This document shows positions 35,861 through 47,188 of a stretch of 64,000 bases of DNA, piece after piece (the stretch's first letter is position 1; each line of letters starts with the position of its first letter). The notes beneath the pieces are model-generated. The model was not told the DNA's origin and made no database searches. It saw only the letters and a program-made list of their open reading frames with translations. The stretch comes from Isoetes taiwanensis (Eukaryota > Streptophyta > Lycopodiopsida > Isoetales > Isoetaceae), in NCBI GenBank assembly GCA_021234155.1, contig JAJEKV010000426.1:126001-190000 (forward strand), written 5' to 3'. The translations under genes were made by a program, and so were the position numbers.

Positions 35861-36517
35861 ATTCTTATATTTGAATGGCATTTTATTTATGGTTTTGCAA
35901 TGGTTTTGCCTTGCATATTTTTGTTCTTTAAAAACTTAATTAATTTAATTTTATGAAGGCCATGCAAGCAACGAGGCATTCAACTTTAGGGTTCCACTCT
36001 AGGGTTCGTGGAGTGAAGGGGATTTACAGACCATTTCCGGCAGTTCTCTCCTCGCTATGGCTTCCAATGGATATGGAAATTTTTCTTTTTTCTGGCGGCT
36101 ATGGCGACGTCTTCTTGGCGGACTTCCTTCTCCTTCTCTTCTTAGCTCACCAACGCTACTACCAAATGGATCAAAGGCAGCCAAAACTGTTGATTTAAAG
36201 CTGATAGACGATCCGATCTGCTTCTGAGGGTTCTCTCTGGCTTATGGGACGCCGCCCCATGACCTTGCCACGTTTGCAGGGCCTTTCTCAAAAGAGGCGG
36301 TGGCTATGGGGTTTGCACAGGCCGGGAACACAGAGTTTGGTGGATAGATTAGTCTGCAAAGGAGTTCGATCCGGCAAGGATCTACTGTGGGTGAAGCTTG
36401 AATAAATTCGGTAAGCCATGGAATAGATAGTATTGTTCTGTGACATGGGAGAAGTGGTCTTCTTTAAACCAGACGAAATCCAAAGGGATTTACTCACATT
36501 GGATAATCGAACATCAA

Positions 36518-37220
36518 GCCAGGAACATATTATGGAACTGTTTTAGTGCCAAAACATAAGCAGCATATCAGATTTGTTGGAAATGGAGCAGAGAGCACAA
36601 TTTTGTCTTATGACAGAAAAGCTAATCAGATGAAAACAGATGGAACGGAGTATGGAATTCTTGATTGTGCAACCATAATTATTGAAGGATCATACTTCTC
36701 TGCAAAAGGCATCACTTTTGAAAATGCATCTCCCAAGCCTGATTATCTTGATTTCTCTGCTCAAGCTCCTACCATCAAAATCTCAGGGGATTATTGTGCA
36801 TTTTATAGGTACATTTCTCCGTTCCCTTTTTTTGTTTCAAATATTCTGTGCTATTATTTTCTTTAACTTCATTTCTAGTTCTTTCATAGGATTCATGATC
36901 TCACATACTTAAACTTCTATTTCTAGCCTTTTCTTTAACATTTTAATCTTAAATTTAATTTTGTGGGATGGCAAGACACACTATTTGCAGATCAACGCCA
37001 TCATTACTACAAAGACTGTCGTATTGAAGGATCAGTTGATTACATTCTAAGCTATGCAGCAGCAGTTTTTGAAACATGTACAATTCGCTTTAAAGGGGAA
37101 GGATTCATAACAGCGCAAAGCAGATGGTGCAACTCTGGTTGTGCTGGAGCTGATAGTTATTTTGCACAAAAGCATCAAACCGTGTCAGGATTTTGCCTTG
37201 GAAAGTGGCTCAGAGACTAA
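36518..37220 (+). pseudogene. Captured pectinesterase (pectin methylesterase) exons
   Basis: Exon A (to 36808, donor GTACAT) encodes 'GTYYGTVLVPKHKQHIRFVG', then 'YFSAKGITFENASP'. Exon B (from about 36961) encodes 'FVGWQDTLFADQRHHYYKDC' and 'RIEGSVDYILSYAAAVFE'. These are the right-handed beta-helix core signatures of plant pectinesterases, which demethylate cell-wall pectin. The QDTL segment and the Asp of the DFIFG motif (here VDYI) are retained. The usual FG is replaced, the LGRPW block is missing, and exon B lacks an AG acceptor. It is therefore a non-functional fragment. Confidence 0.85.
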
Positions 37221-37645
37221 AATGTTAATGTGAACTGCATTTTTCTATTTGTAGGTAATTTGGGGACCCAGATATTAAGATAATGCATGGCTCATATTAA
37301 TGCATGGCTCATATTTAATAAGCTCATTCAGCCTATTATAGTTCGATTAAATTATCTTTCCTTACATTTCCACTGCTCTAGCTCCAGCCTCTAATATTTT
37401 GTCCTCTATTTCTATTCCAAATTTGTTTAATGTATTCCACATCCTCTGTGCACATTTAAATCCAAAGTCGATTCAAGATTATATCTTCAAACTACAATAC
37501 GATGGTTCCAAATCTCAATTCTTGTTGCTTCACATATTAATTTATCTTTCTATGGTTATAATATGACATATTGTATCTGAGGCTATGATACATCATCCAT
37601 CATTAGAGTATTAGGTAATGTCTATATCTACACCCCTACACCATC

Positions 37646-37830
37646 CTAAGGCCCCGAAGGGGCCGAAATTTTTTTTTAGTTAACATAAACCATTAACACA
37701 CAACTACCATTAACATTATTAACATACACCATTGCATTTAACACATTTAAATTAAAATCCCCCTTAAACCCCCTTTCGTTTGGGTGCATATTCACACGGG
37801 GGGTTACGTAGGGCAACGAGAGCTATCGGA
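37646..37830 (+). repeat. Diverged copy of the 39-kb inverted repeat
   Basis: It begins with the palindrome GGCCCCGAAGGGGCC (37650-37664), followed by 'accattaacacacaactacc', 'aatcccccttaaaccccctt' and 'gggtgcatattcacacgggg', as in 39071-39317. Confidence 0.65.
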
Positions 37831-38155
37831 TGGGCATATTTGCCCTTTGTTCCAACATCTGGGCCGTACATAGCGATCCTCGTTTGTGGGGTATGCATGT
37901 ACAAGTTTTTGTATACTGTATATTAAGGTTTGCAAAATACTATAAGGTTTGAAATAATGTACTTAATGGTGTTAATTTTAGATAATACAATAACAGGGGG
38001 TTACTTTTAGATTTTTATACGCTTTTTCACATGGTTTTTCTATGATTTCGTTGTTGTATTCGTTGAGGTGTACTAAATAGTATTTCTAGAGTGCAACCTT
38101 TATGGGCCGTTAATTTTTGTTGGTTGGAACAATCCGAGGGTTGTTGTCTTTCTCT

Positions 38156-38325
38156 GCATGTGTTTGTGCATGAACACTGCGCATGTGTATGCATGTGCAT
38201 GTGTGTGCATGTGCATGTTCATGTGCATGTGCATGTGTATTGTGCAAGTGCAAGTGCAAGTGCAAGTGCAAGTGCAAGTGCATGTGCATGTGTGTGCATG
38301 TGTGCATATGCATGTGTACTTGCCC
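38156..38325 (+). repeat. Hexamer microsatellite (GTGCAT/GTGCAA)n
   Basis: Runs of GTGCATGTGTGT-like units flank about six uninterrupted GTGCAA units (about 38243-38280). The repeat yields long 'ORFs' of alternating residues in several frames, which are not genes. Confidence 0.9.
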
Positions 38326-39110
38326 TCTTGGATTCTTATTGCCGGAGTGGATTTTACTACCACGAGATGGATTTTTTGCTCACACTTACAAAGGTATTTA
38401 TTTTTTAATGTTTCTTCAGTTAGCATAATGTTTTCTTTTACAAGGTATTGGTTTCCTGATTCTACAATGTAGTTGCTGCAAAACCCCTTTTTGTTTCCTT
38501 CCTAAGATTTGCTACAGATTCAAGTTTAGGCCCTCTGTTTGCTTCCAACTCTTAGATATTCCTGGCTGCCGGATTGTTCATAGCAGCCAGCCTTTAGCTT
38601 CAATCAACAAACGGATTCTTATGCACACAACATGCGGATTATTCCACGCCCTTTTCCATGTCATGCAGATCAGTCAAACAGTGGCCACAAGAATGCATTT
38701 ATATTGTAGGTTTGGAACTTTAATCGAACCATAAGGTGAATCATGCATTACCTTTAAGCGAGAGATGGAGCATCCAAGATCATATGGATTGATAAATAAT
38801 GGTATCATTGTGAAAGAGAAATAGTTGTAGCGGAAGTAACAATATGTAGCATAATAACAGGGGGTTTTCTTTGTGTTGCAAACTTTATGACTTTCAGAAT
38901 AATGGGATCAATCTGCTCTATCTTTATGGTAACTTTTACTTATGTTCTATTTGTTTTATTGTGATCAAATTCAAAAGCTATAGGTGATGAAAGCCTCAAA
39001 TGAATTCTAGTTTTTTTTTTTAGTTTGAATTCTAAAATTTTTGTCACAATCAAGGGGGTGGCGTCCCTAAGGCCCCGAAGGGGCCAAAAAATTTTTTTGC
39101 AACACAAACC

Positions 39111-39703
39111 ATTAACATCCAACATATAAAAATTAAATCCCCCAACACATAACAACCATCACATAATAACCATTGACATTAACAACCAACACATAACTAC
39201 CATTGACATTAATTAACACAACCATTGGGTCCAACACATTTAAATTAGAATCCCCCTTAAACCCCCTTTGGTTTGGGTGCATATTCACACGGGGGGTGAC
39301 ATAGGGCAGCGAGAGCCCTCATAATTGTATTTTGCACGTACAAAATCAACACCATATAGTATTCCGCTTGAAATCTTATAGTATTTTGCGAATCTTGTTA
39401 TACAATATAGCAAATTTTGTACTTGCATACCCCACAAACGAGGAACTTTACGTACGGTATAGATTAAGGAATAAGGGGTGAATATGCCTATCCAACAGCT
39501 CTCGTTGCCCGGAGTCATCCCCCGTGTGAATATGCACCCAAACCAAAGGGGGTTTAAGGGGGATTCTAATTTAAATGTGTTGGACCCAATGGTTGTGTTA
39601 ATTAATGTCAATGGTAGTTATGTGTTGGTTGTTAATGTCAATGGTTATTATGTGATGGTTGTTATGTGTTGGGGGATTTAATTTTTATATGTTGGATGTT
39701 AAT
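39111..39703. repeat. Large near-perfect inverted repeat (about 205-bp arms)
   Basis: The left arm (39111-39317) and right arm (about 39497-39703) are nearly perfect reverse complements, with about 180 bp between. The arm holds 'acatccaacatataaaaatt', 'ccattgacattaattaacac' and 'gggtgcatattcacacgggg'. A transcript would fold into a long double-stranded hairpin. The left arm is preceded by GGCCCCGAAGGGGCC (39071-39085). It is probably a fold-back or MITE-type element. Confidence 0.85.
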
Positions 39704-41384
39704 TGTTAGAGTGACCATCTGGATGCTTAAAAGGATTCTGAATGTTGAAAAACAAATCAGGTGTAATAAGGACTGCAATTGATCATTTTTACCCACCTCT
39801 CAGGTGATCCTGACCTATGTGGTGTTTCGGGAACAATTTGGGCTGATAAGTACTCTCCTCAAAGTTCTTCTGGCCTAACATTTCACAAGAAAAAGGTTGC
39901 ATCTTGATTTTTTATTTCCTTGGTACTCATATGTCAGTTTTAAAACAAGAATGGTTATTGCAGGTAGTAGAAGTCCGAGCATGGTTGCATGCACAACTGG
40001 GCAACCCCTTTGGGGTAAGGATGGAACTTACTGGGTACAGGGTGTTATTTCTATGGTCTACTTGTTAAACCTAGCTACAATTTAAATTACATCATTGGCC
40101 GACAAAACTACTATGCATCAATGTCAAAACATTCTTCATATTTTGGGTGATATTGTTATTGCAGTCATTCAGTATTCAATACGCATGCATATATGTATAT
40201 CTTGGTTAATATTTTGTATTCTCTCATCTTTAGATGGTGACCCAAAATTTCCAGTAAGCTTCTTAGGAAGTGTTTGCAAGTTATAAGCTTAGCAGAGAAA
40301 ACATTTTGATGCAAATCTAAGCACCTTCAAAAATTCCAGTAACACCAACCTTGAGTCGTCATATGTCTCATAGGATTTTTAGGAAAGATGATTATTCATA
40401 GTAGTCATCCTTGATAACAACATCAAGTTAGATGGCTTCACACATAATGAATTGATGAAGCGGCAAATAAACTGAAAACATTCTTTATGAATCACTTTAT
40501 ATCAAATGAAAGTTTTCTTCGATCTAAATCAATATGCACTTTAACATATCAAAATTCTATCTGATAGTGATTGTATATGATGAACACTTAATCAATACAT
40601 CTACGAAGTTCAACAATGAAAAAGCCTTTAAAAATGCATTGCATTTTTACATTGCTCACAAAAATGTAATTTTCACAAAAATGCATTTTCACAAAAGCAA
40701 TGCATTTTTTGTGAAAAGCAAAGAGCTCATTGTAGATCAAACTCATTTGTCCAATTGGTAGTAATACGCCTGCTGCTCTCTCTTTGTACTTGGGTCCCAT
40801 AGGCCAGTTGGTCTCCGTGGACGATAAAATCATATTCTATTCTATTCTTTGCCCAAGGTCCATGACATTGCAAAGCATGATATTGCATTTCCAAGAATGG
40901 CAACGCACAAATAAGGGGGGCATCTTTTGTGAAATGCAGAGCATCACCATTTGTCCAGTTGAATGCACATCACCCTCACAACAATAAAGATAATCTTATT
41001 TTTGAATGCTATTATAACAATCAACAACATCCTAATTTTAACCACTATAACAACAATGCATGACGGCAATAAGTTCATTGGATCACCACATGCTTTAAAT
41101 TTTTGGGAACCTAGCTGTACACAATATCTTCTGATAGGTCCAGCTTTTGGCATTGTCCTGTGATGTCATTTATATCTTCTCATATGCTCTCAGTACGAGA
41201 TCATGGACTAACTCTAAGGATCTAACTTCGCATAACCCTAGAATCTAATTCTGCATAATCCGAATTGACTTCTTGTGTTTTATAATCTACGTGCTATATG
41301 CAAAATAATCAAAAGCAAAGGAGGAAAAACCCAATGTTGTCAACCTTTTCTTTATGTTATTTTTTTGGTTTAATCCCGACAAAA

Positions 41385-41412
41385 GCCCAGCAACGCTGGG
41401 CACTTTTTCTAG
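41385..41412 (+). mobile_element. 3' terminus of a Helitron inside hAT-1
   Basis: A six-base-pair hairpin, GCCCAG (41385-41390) with CTGGGC (41396-41401), is followed 7 bases later by CTAG (41409-41412) and a T. The same design occurs at 3832-3861. Its 5' end was not found; it could start anywhere upstream and might include the kinesin, PPR and pectinesterase fragments. Confidence 0.65.
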
Positions 41413-43810
41413 TTGTTCCATAACCTTGCTTTATGTGAATTTAAAGAGGAGTTGTGCTTTTACATAGGAGACTTTATTGGCAGTTGTAGAGTAGAAGTCA
41501 GTTTCAAATGTATACTGCCATAGAGTAATCTAATTTACCTTGGGATGGGATCGTAAGCAAGTCTGAACATGTTGCTTTGTGTATACTAAGATGGGATGCA
41601 GAAGAGCATTAGCGCAGGTTCTAACAAGTGGCATTGGATTTTCCCAGGTAAAGATTGTTATTTACCATTTCAGTGGAATGTGAATCACAGATTGTCCTCT
41701 CTGTCATGGTTTCATCATAGCGCATATTTGCTGCCAATAGTTGAAGTAGGATGCTGATTTCCTGTTCAAAATGAAGGCTGGTTATGGTCTTGGCACATAT
41801 TACGGTGAGATTGTTCTAAACAGCATATACAATGGTGCATTGGACATATTTCTGTTATATGGCAGTCTTATAGATGTTATTACTGTTATAGAACATAGAA
41901 TTATGTAATATGCTGAATATTTGATGAAAGACATTGACTATGAACTCTGAAAGTGGTGTTAGGATCAGTATGTAAAGCAGCAATGAAATAATATAATGAT
42001 GAAGGTCTGATTGAAAATGTTATATATCTGAGATAATGGCTTTATTATGTGGATGGACAATTGTTTGATACAGATTTAGATGTATGTAAATATGGAATGT
42101 TGACATGGATAATATGTTGATATAATGGTATTTAGTATAATTAGAACAGAATATGAAAGAAAACAGAAACAAGAAGATAAGCCTTAGAATAATATGAGAA
42201 TATTTGCCATTCATGGAAGTCCCTTAACTATGGCCTGGGTTAATAGCCAATAAGGATTTTTTGGGTTGGTTCGGATCTTGAATGGAGCAGTGTAACTGTA
42301 TAATGTACATCATACTGTGTAAATCTAGATGTGAACCGTAAATAAGAAGAACACGTAAGCCTAATTACTATTCTCAATAGCAGTCCTATGCATGCTTACA
42401 GACATCCTAGCTATAATTCTTTTTCTTATTTTTCAGGAGGTGCTTTCTTGTCTGTTGCAAATGCATTTTGGGTGTATAGTCACATAAAGGCAAGTCACTT
42501 GGAGGCTATACATGCATGTATATTGAGGCTTTCTAATTATTTCATATATACTCTTTGTTGTGCAAAGTTCCGAAGATTTTTGTCCAAACGAATACAGCAG
42601 CCTTAGTTGCCAGCATAAGTTTTCACAAATTTACATGCAGCATTACTAGCATTCAGAAGTGAGACAAGAGTTTATACTTACCAAATGCTTACATTTACGA
42701 AAGGTACAACATTTACATATGACATTGGCATGACATTCTTTAAATTGTCTAGAAGTGATATTATAGATTTTTGAATATGATCTTGCTCTTATGAGCGTTA
42801 TTTGGTAACCTCTATATTCCGTTTTATCATTGACATCGGGCGCAAACCATGGACAATTTACAAAGAAAACTAGTTCACTTCATTGGCAAGCCAAGAGCAT
42901 GCATGCGTAGACAAATTGAATTCATATTGTAAGGATGGGAATTAGTGTTAGATCTAAATTCTTTAAATGGGCTCTCTATTGTAAAATCAATTGACTGATT
43001 TCCTTCGCACATAAAAAGGTTTTATGAGAATGCTGACTGTTTGGTTATATGTTGAAAGGAATGGATCATAATAAATTCTCATAATCAATTTCTTAGGAAT
43101 GTTTGGCCGCTCACGCTTTTATATAGAATAAAAATATACGATTCAAAATAGATAGCTTTAGATAGATTCTCACCACAAAAATAGTTTAGGCCAACCAAGT
43201 GACTGCAAAATAAATATAGGCCACAAACATTTTCTCCAGTTAAGGACTCCCCAGGCACAGGCACTCCCCGCACACATGTTAAAGTTCAAACAACATGTAA
43301 TTAACAACAATGTCCATGGAATCTAGGCAACAATAGTAAGTAACATATATTCCTATAGAATTGAAACTAAATACATTTGGCAATTGCCCAACAACAATTT
43401 AGGGAAAAATTGAAGCAGAAACTAAATACATTTGGCAATGTTGCCCAACAACAATCTAGGAAAAAATTGAAGCGGGAAGAATTACTTTATTAATCCTTCT
43501 CCCCTTGGCCCTATTCCCTCCTGATCCTACTATGTGTTCATAACTACATTTGTAATGTAAGTACAATGATTAACATTTACTTCAATTAAACATTTCAAAA
43601 ATTGCAATTACAATTGATAAATGTGCCGAAAAAATATTTTGCATCAAATGTACCATCCTTTGGAACATCTGGCATGAATGTTGGCTTTTGATTAAGATTC
43701 GCCTTGTAAACTAAAAAATCCTTTGATAGTTATTGGTCTTTCGCCAGATTTGCTAATCTCATTTGAGAAATATTCGCCAAAATTTTTACATCTTTTGAGG
43801 CTGAAAAAAA
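41413..43810. other. Non-coding right part of hAT-1
   Basis: AT-rich and without recognisable genes. A tandem duplication of about 57 bp ('aactaaatacatttggcaat…gcccaacaacaat…ttgaagc') lies at about 43367-43475. Confidence 0.5.
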
Positions 43811-43826
43811 ATTAGAGACAACACTA

Positions 43827-46454
43827 GATCTGTGTGGCCCCTTGAATGTGCAAAGTAGAAACAATAAAAGGTACTTTATAACATTCACTGATGACTATAG
43901 TAGGAAATGCAAGACATACTGTTTGGCAAGGAAATCTCAAGCTTTGAGTGCATTCAAGCAATATATAGCAGAGATGGAGAGAGAAACAAGTCATCAACTT
44001 AAATGCATTAGGTCTGATAGAGGAGGAGAGTATCTGGCCAAACAATTCAAACAATTTTGCATAGCTCATGGTATTAAGAGGCAGCTGACCTGCAGATATT
44101 TCCCTCAGCAAAACGGGGTTTCTGAGAGGAAGAACATAACCTTGATGGATGCAGTGAGAGCAATGATCAAGGGAAGTGGTCTGCCCAATAAACTATGGGA
44201 AGAAGCTTTGAATACTGCAGTTCTAATACAAAACATGTTGCCTTTAGCTAGTCTAAAGGGCAACATCCCAGATATTCTTTGGAATCCAAACAAAAGGCTA
44301 AACTATGAAAGGTTAAAGGCTTTTGGCTGCTTGGTGTATACTCATGTTCCAGCTGAGCTAAGGAAAAAATTAGACAACAAAGCTGAAATAGGATTCCTTG
44401 TAGGGTATGATGAGGAATCTAAGGGTTACAGGATATATGTATCTGAAACCAAATCTATCATTATTAGCAGGGATGTTTTGTTCAATGAGGGCATCCTATA
44501 TAAGGACAGATATAAAAAGGGACTGAAAACTGTCATAACAAAACCAGAGGTACAACCTGGATTTGAAATAGATGATATAGATGATAATGAGGAAGAAATT
44601 CCAAGTTCAGTAGAAATAAATGTTCCAAAGATGGCAAATGAACCAACAGAGGAACAAGATCAAGGAGGTTTAGGGGATCAGCACTTAGGAAAGAAGAAAA
44701 GGAAAACTCAGGCCGAGAAATTAGTAAGCTAAATTAGAAGAAGGAAAATTATATGGCAGAAATGATTTGGAAAGGAGCAGAAGAGTTGTTGCATTTGAAC
44801 ATGAACAAATTATGGCCATACTAGAGGATGAAGTAGTTCCTCAAAGCTTTGAGGAAGTTCAACAAAGTAAGGACAAAGATAAGTGGATAGCAGCCATGGA
44901 TGATGAGATTAAATCATTTCAAGAGACTAAAATATATGAGCTGGTTAAATCTGATGGTAAGCAAAATATTATTGGAAGTAAATGGTTGTACAAAATAAAA
45001 TTAAACCCTGATGGGACTAAGAAATATAAAGCAAGATTGGTTGCTCAGGGATACACACAGAAAAAGGGACGAGACTATGACGAAACTTACTCTCCTATAG
45101 TCAAGCTTACAAGCATCAGAGTGTTACTAGCTATGGCTAATGCAATGAATTTGGAAATACACCATATGGATGTAAAAACAGCTTTTTTGAATGCAACCCT
45201 TGAAGAGGAAGCTTATATGAAACAGGCTCCAGGATATTCACATGGAAATGATATGATTTGGAAGCTTAACAGGGCGGTTTATGGGCTGAAACAATCACCA
45301 AGGGAATGGTATCTATGTATAAATCATTTCTTGCAGGAACAGGGTTTCAAAAAATTGCAAAATGATGGGAATCTTTATAAATTTAAGAAAGATGGAGAAT
45401 ATTGCATTATTGCTTTATATGTTGATGATTGTATTATGGTTGCAAGTTCAGTACAAATTCTGAACATGTGCAAAGATATTTTAAAGGCTAGGTTTCAAAT
45501 GTCAGACCTAGGTGAGCTGGAAAAATTCCTTGGAATTGAAGTCGTCAGGAACAGAGATTTGAAATGGATAAAACTGCACCAAAGCACACATATTGGAAAT
45601 ATGCTAAAGAGGTTTAACCTTACAGAATCTAAACCTTCTAAGATTCCCATAATAACAAGGCATAGGCTGACAGAGGTCTATAATATCACCAATGAGGAGA
45701 TTATTGAAATGGAAAATGTGCCATATAGAGCCCTAATTGGCTGTCTACTGTTTTAGACCTGACATAGCATATGCAGTCAACATTTTGAGCAGAAGGAATC
45801 ATGATGCTACTAAAGTTCATTGGTATTTGTTTCAACTCAGAAGATCTGACCATGATGAGTTATAGTGATGCAGATTGGGGAGGAGATCTGCACACAAGAA
45901 GATCAACATCTGGTTATGCAATCTTCTTAGGAGGAGGAGTAATAACATGGAAATGCAAAAAACAAACTGCAGTAGCAATGAGTTCAGCTGAAGCAGAATA
46001 TGCTGCATCTTCTCTAGTTGCCAAAGAAGTAGTGTGATTGAGGAGATTGCTCAATGAAATAGGATGTAGACAACAAGCACCAACAGAAATATTGACTGAC
46101 AGCCAGAGTTGTATAGCAATTGTCAAGAACCCAGTCTATCATGATAGAACCAAACACATTGAGCTAAACATGCATTTCATAAGGGATCTAGCAGAGAAGA
46201 AGATCATACAGATGACTTATGTTGATACAAATAATCAAGTTGCAGACGTATTCACTAAAGCCCTGCCAGAAACTAAACTTGTGAAGTTCAGGAGTGAATT
46301 AAATGTGACAGAACATATTGCAGGGTTACAGACTCTTATTCAAGTTGCAGACACTGAAACTCTGTCAAGAACTAAATCTGTAAGGTTCAGGGATAAATTA
46401 AATATACCAGGACATGTTGCAGACTTACAGACTTATAAGTTGAAGGAGGAGTGA
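43827..46454 (+). pseudogene. copia-2 integrase core, reverse transcriptase and RNase H
   Basis: The frame resumes with 'RYFITFTDDYSRK' and 'FPQQNGVSERKN' (integrase). A one-base frameshift near 44728 leads into the reverse transcriptase ('MDVKTAFLNA', 'YGLKQSPREWY', 'YVDDCIMVA', 44767-45756). It then breaks near 45753, where about six residues before 'RPDIAYAVNILS' are missing. A further deletion near 45822 removes the segment before RNase H ('SYSDADWGGDLHTRRSTSGY'). A TGA at 46035-46037 replaces a Trp codon. The extreme C-terminus carries an internal duplication ('RSELNVTEHIAGLQT' / 'RDKLNIPGHVADLQT'). The element cannot be autonomous. Confidence 0.9.
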
Positions 46455-47183
46455 TGAGTTGTCAGCTTATAAGTCATGTTTACAGGCCAATGATTAAAGT
46501 TGTGGAATGGTACAACTTGAGAAGGATTGATCAATGTATAATCATGGTCTTTGAAGCCTTGAGTGCACAAGCGTATAATATGGTATGAAATGCCATGGTT
46601 AACATATTAAAGGGTTCAAAATTCCAATGGTTAGAAAATCCAAAAAGTGATTCCACGCCTGTGGGATAATGGCTCGAACATCTTATAAATGGCCTTATGC
46701 CTGTGGGATATATGCAGGAATCGAAGGACTCAAAGTAGAATGTTGATCTGGCATGAAACCACCGGAATGAAGAAGATATAGCCGGGAATGCGTTGAATAC
46801 ATGGGGTTGAATAGAATGAGGTGTTGAGCAGTGATTATGGAGAAGATCCTGGCAGTATATAGGCCAGTCAAAGCATGAACAGTAATCGAGTCAATACATG
46901 AACTCTGCTACAGTGAATGGCTTGTATTTCAATGGTCATTACTGGTTTTAATGATTGTGTAGCTTATGAACACTTCTTCTATTGAACTATAGAGAATTAG
47001 AGACCACAATTTGGCCTCTCTATAAGTTCTTATTTGAAGGAAATACCTTATGTTGTTAAAACTTGATGTGAATATAGTTTTGACAAGGCTATATGATGTT
47101 TGAAGGTTATGCAAAGTTAAAACCTTACTAGGCATTCCAGGAAGTTGGTTGATCATCATATTTAATTTTCTAAAAGCCCTTCA
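46452..47183 (+). repeat. 3' LTR of copia-2
   Basis: 732 bp, starting TGATGAGTTGTC after the purine tract and ending CCCTTCA. The target duplication AGTGT follows. Confidence 0.95.
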
Positions 47184-47188
47184 AGTGT

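Larger units (their letters stand above)
31821..43826. mobile_element. hAT-1: 12-kb non-autonomous hAT-type transposon carrying host gene fragments
   Basis: It is flanked by the 8-bp duplication GATCTGTG (31813-31820 and 43827-43834). Termini share TTGTCTCTAA; the right end reads GAGACAACACTA (hAT-like TAGTG start), while the left end has lost the first five bases. Removing the insert and one duplication restores the copia integrase frame ('HSDLCGPLNVQ'). A perfect GGCGAATATTCGCC palindrome is at the left end, also found in hAT-2. No transposase is present. Inside are fragments of kinesin, two PPR genes and a pectinesterase, plus several repeats and a Helitron end. Confidence 0.9.
29431..47183 (+). 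mobile_element. Older Ty1/copia retrotransposon, split by a hAT-type element
   Basis: LTRs at 29431-30161 and 46452-47183 are flanked by a perfect AGTGT duplication (29426-29430 and 47184-47188). The PBS TGGTATCAGAGC lies at 30163-30174 and a purine tract (GAAGGAGGAG) immediately precedes the second LTR. By eye the LTRs differ at roughly 20 sites, so it is clearly older than copia-1. It sits inside a gypsy coding region and carries hAT-1 inside its own integrase. Confidence 0.95.

Noticed and set aside
38091-38472. Several long overlapping ORFs on both strands with alternating Cys/His/Met or Thr/Cys residues
   Set aside because: They are translations of the GTGCAT/GTGCAA microsatellite and have no coding signal.
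40618-40722. 'aaaatgcatttt' clusters as a possible regulatory hairpin
   Set aside because: Low-complexity AT-rich sequence; the short self-complementary pieces do not form one consistent structure.
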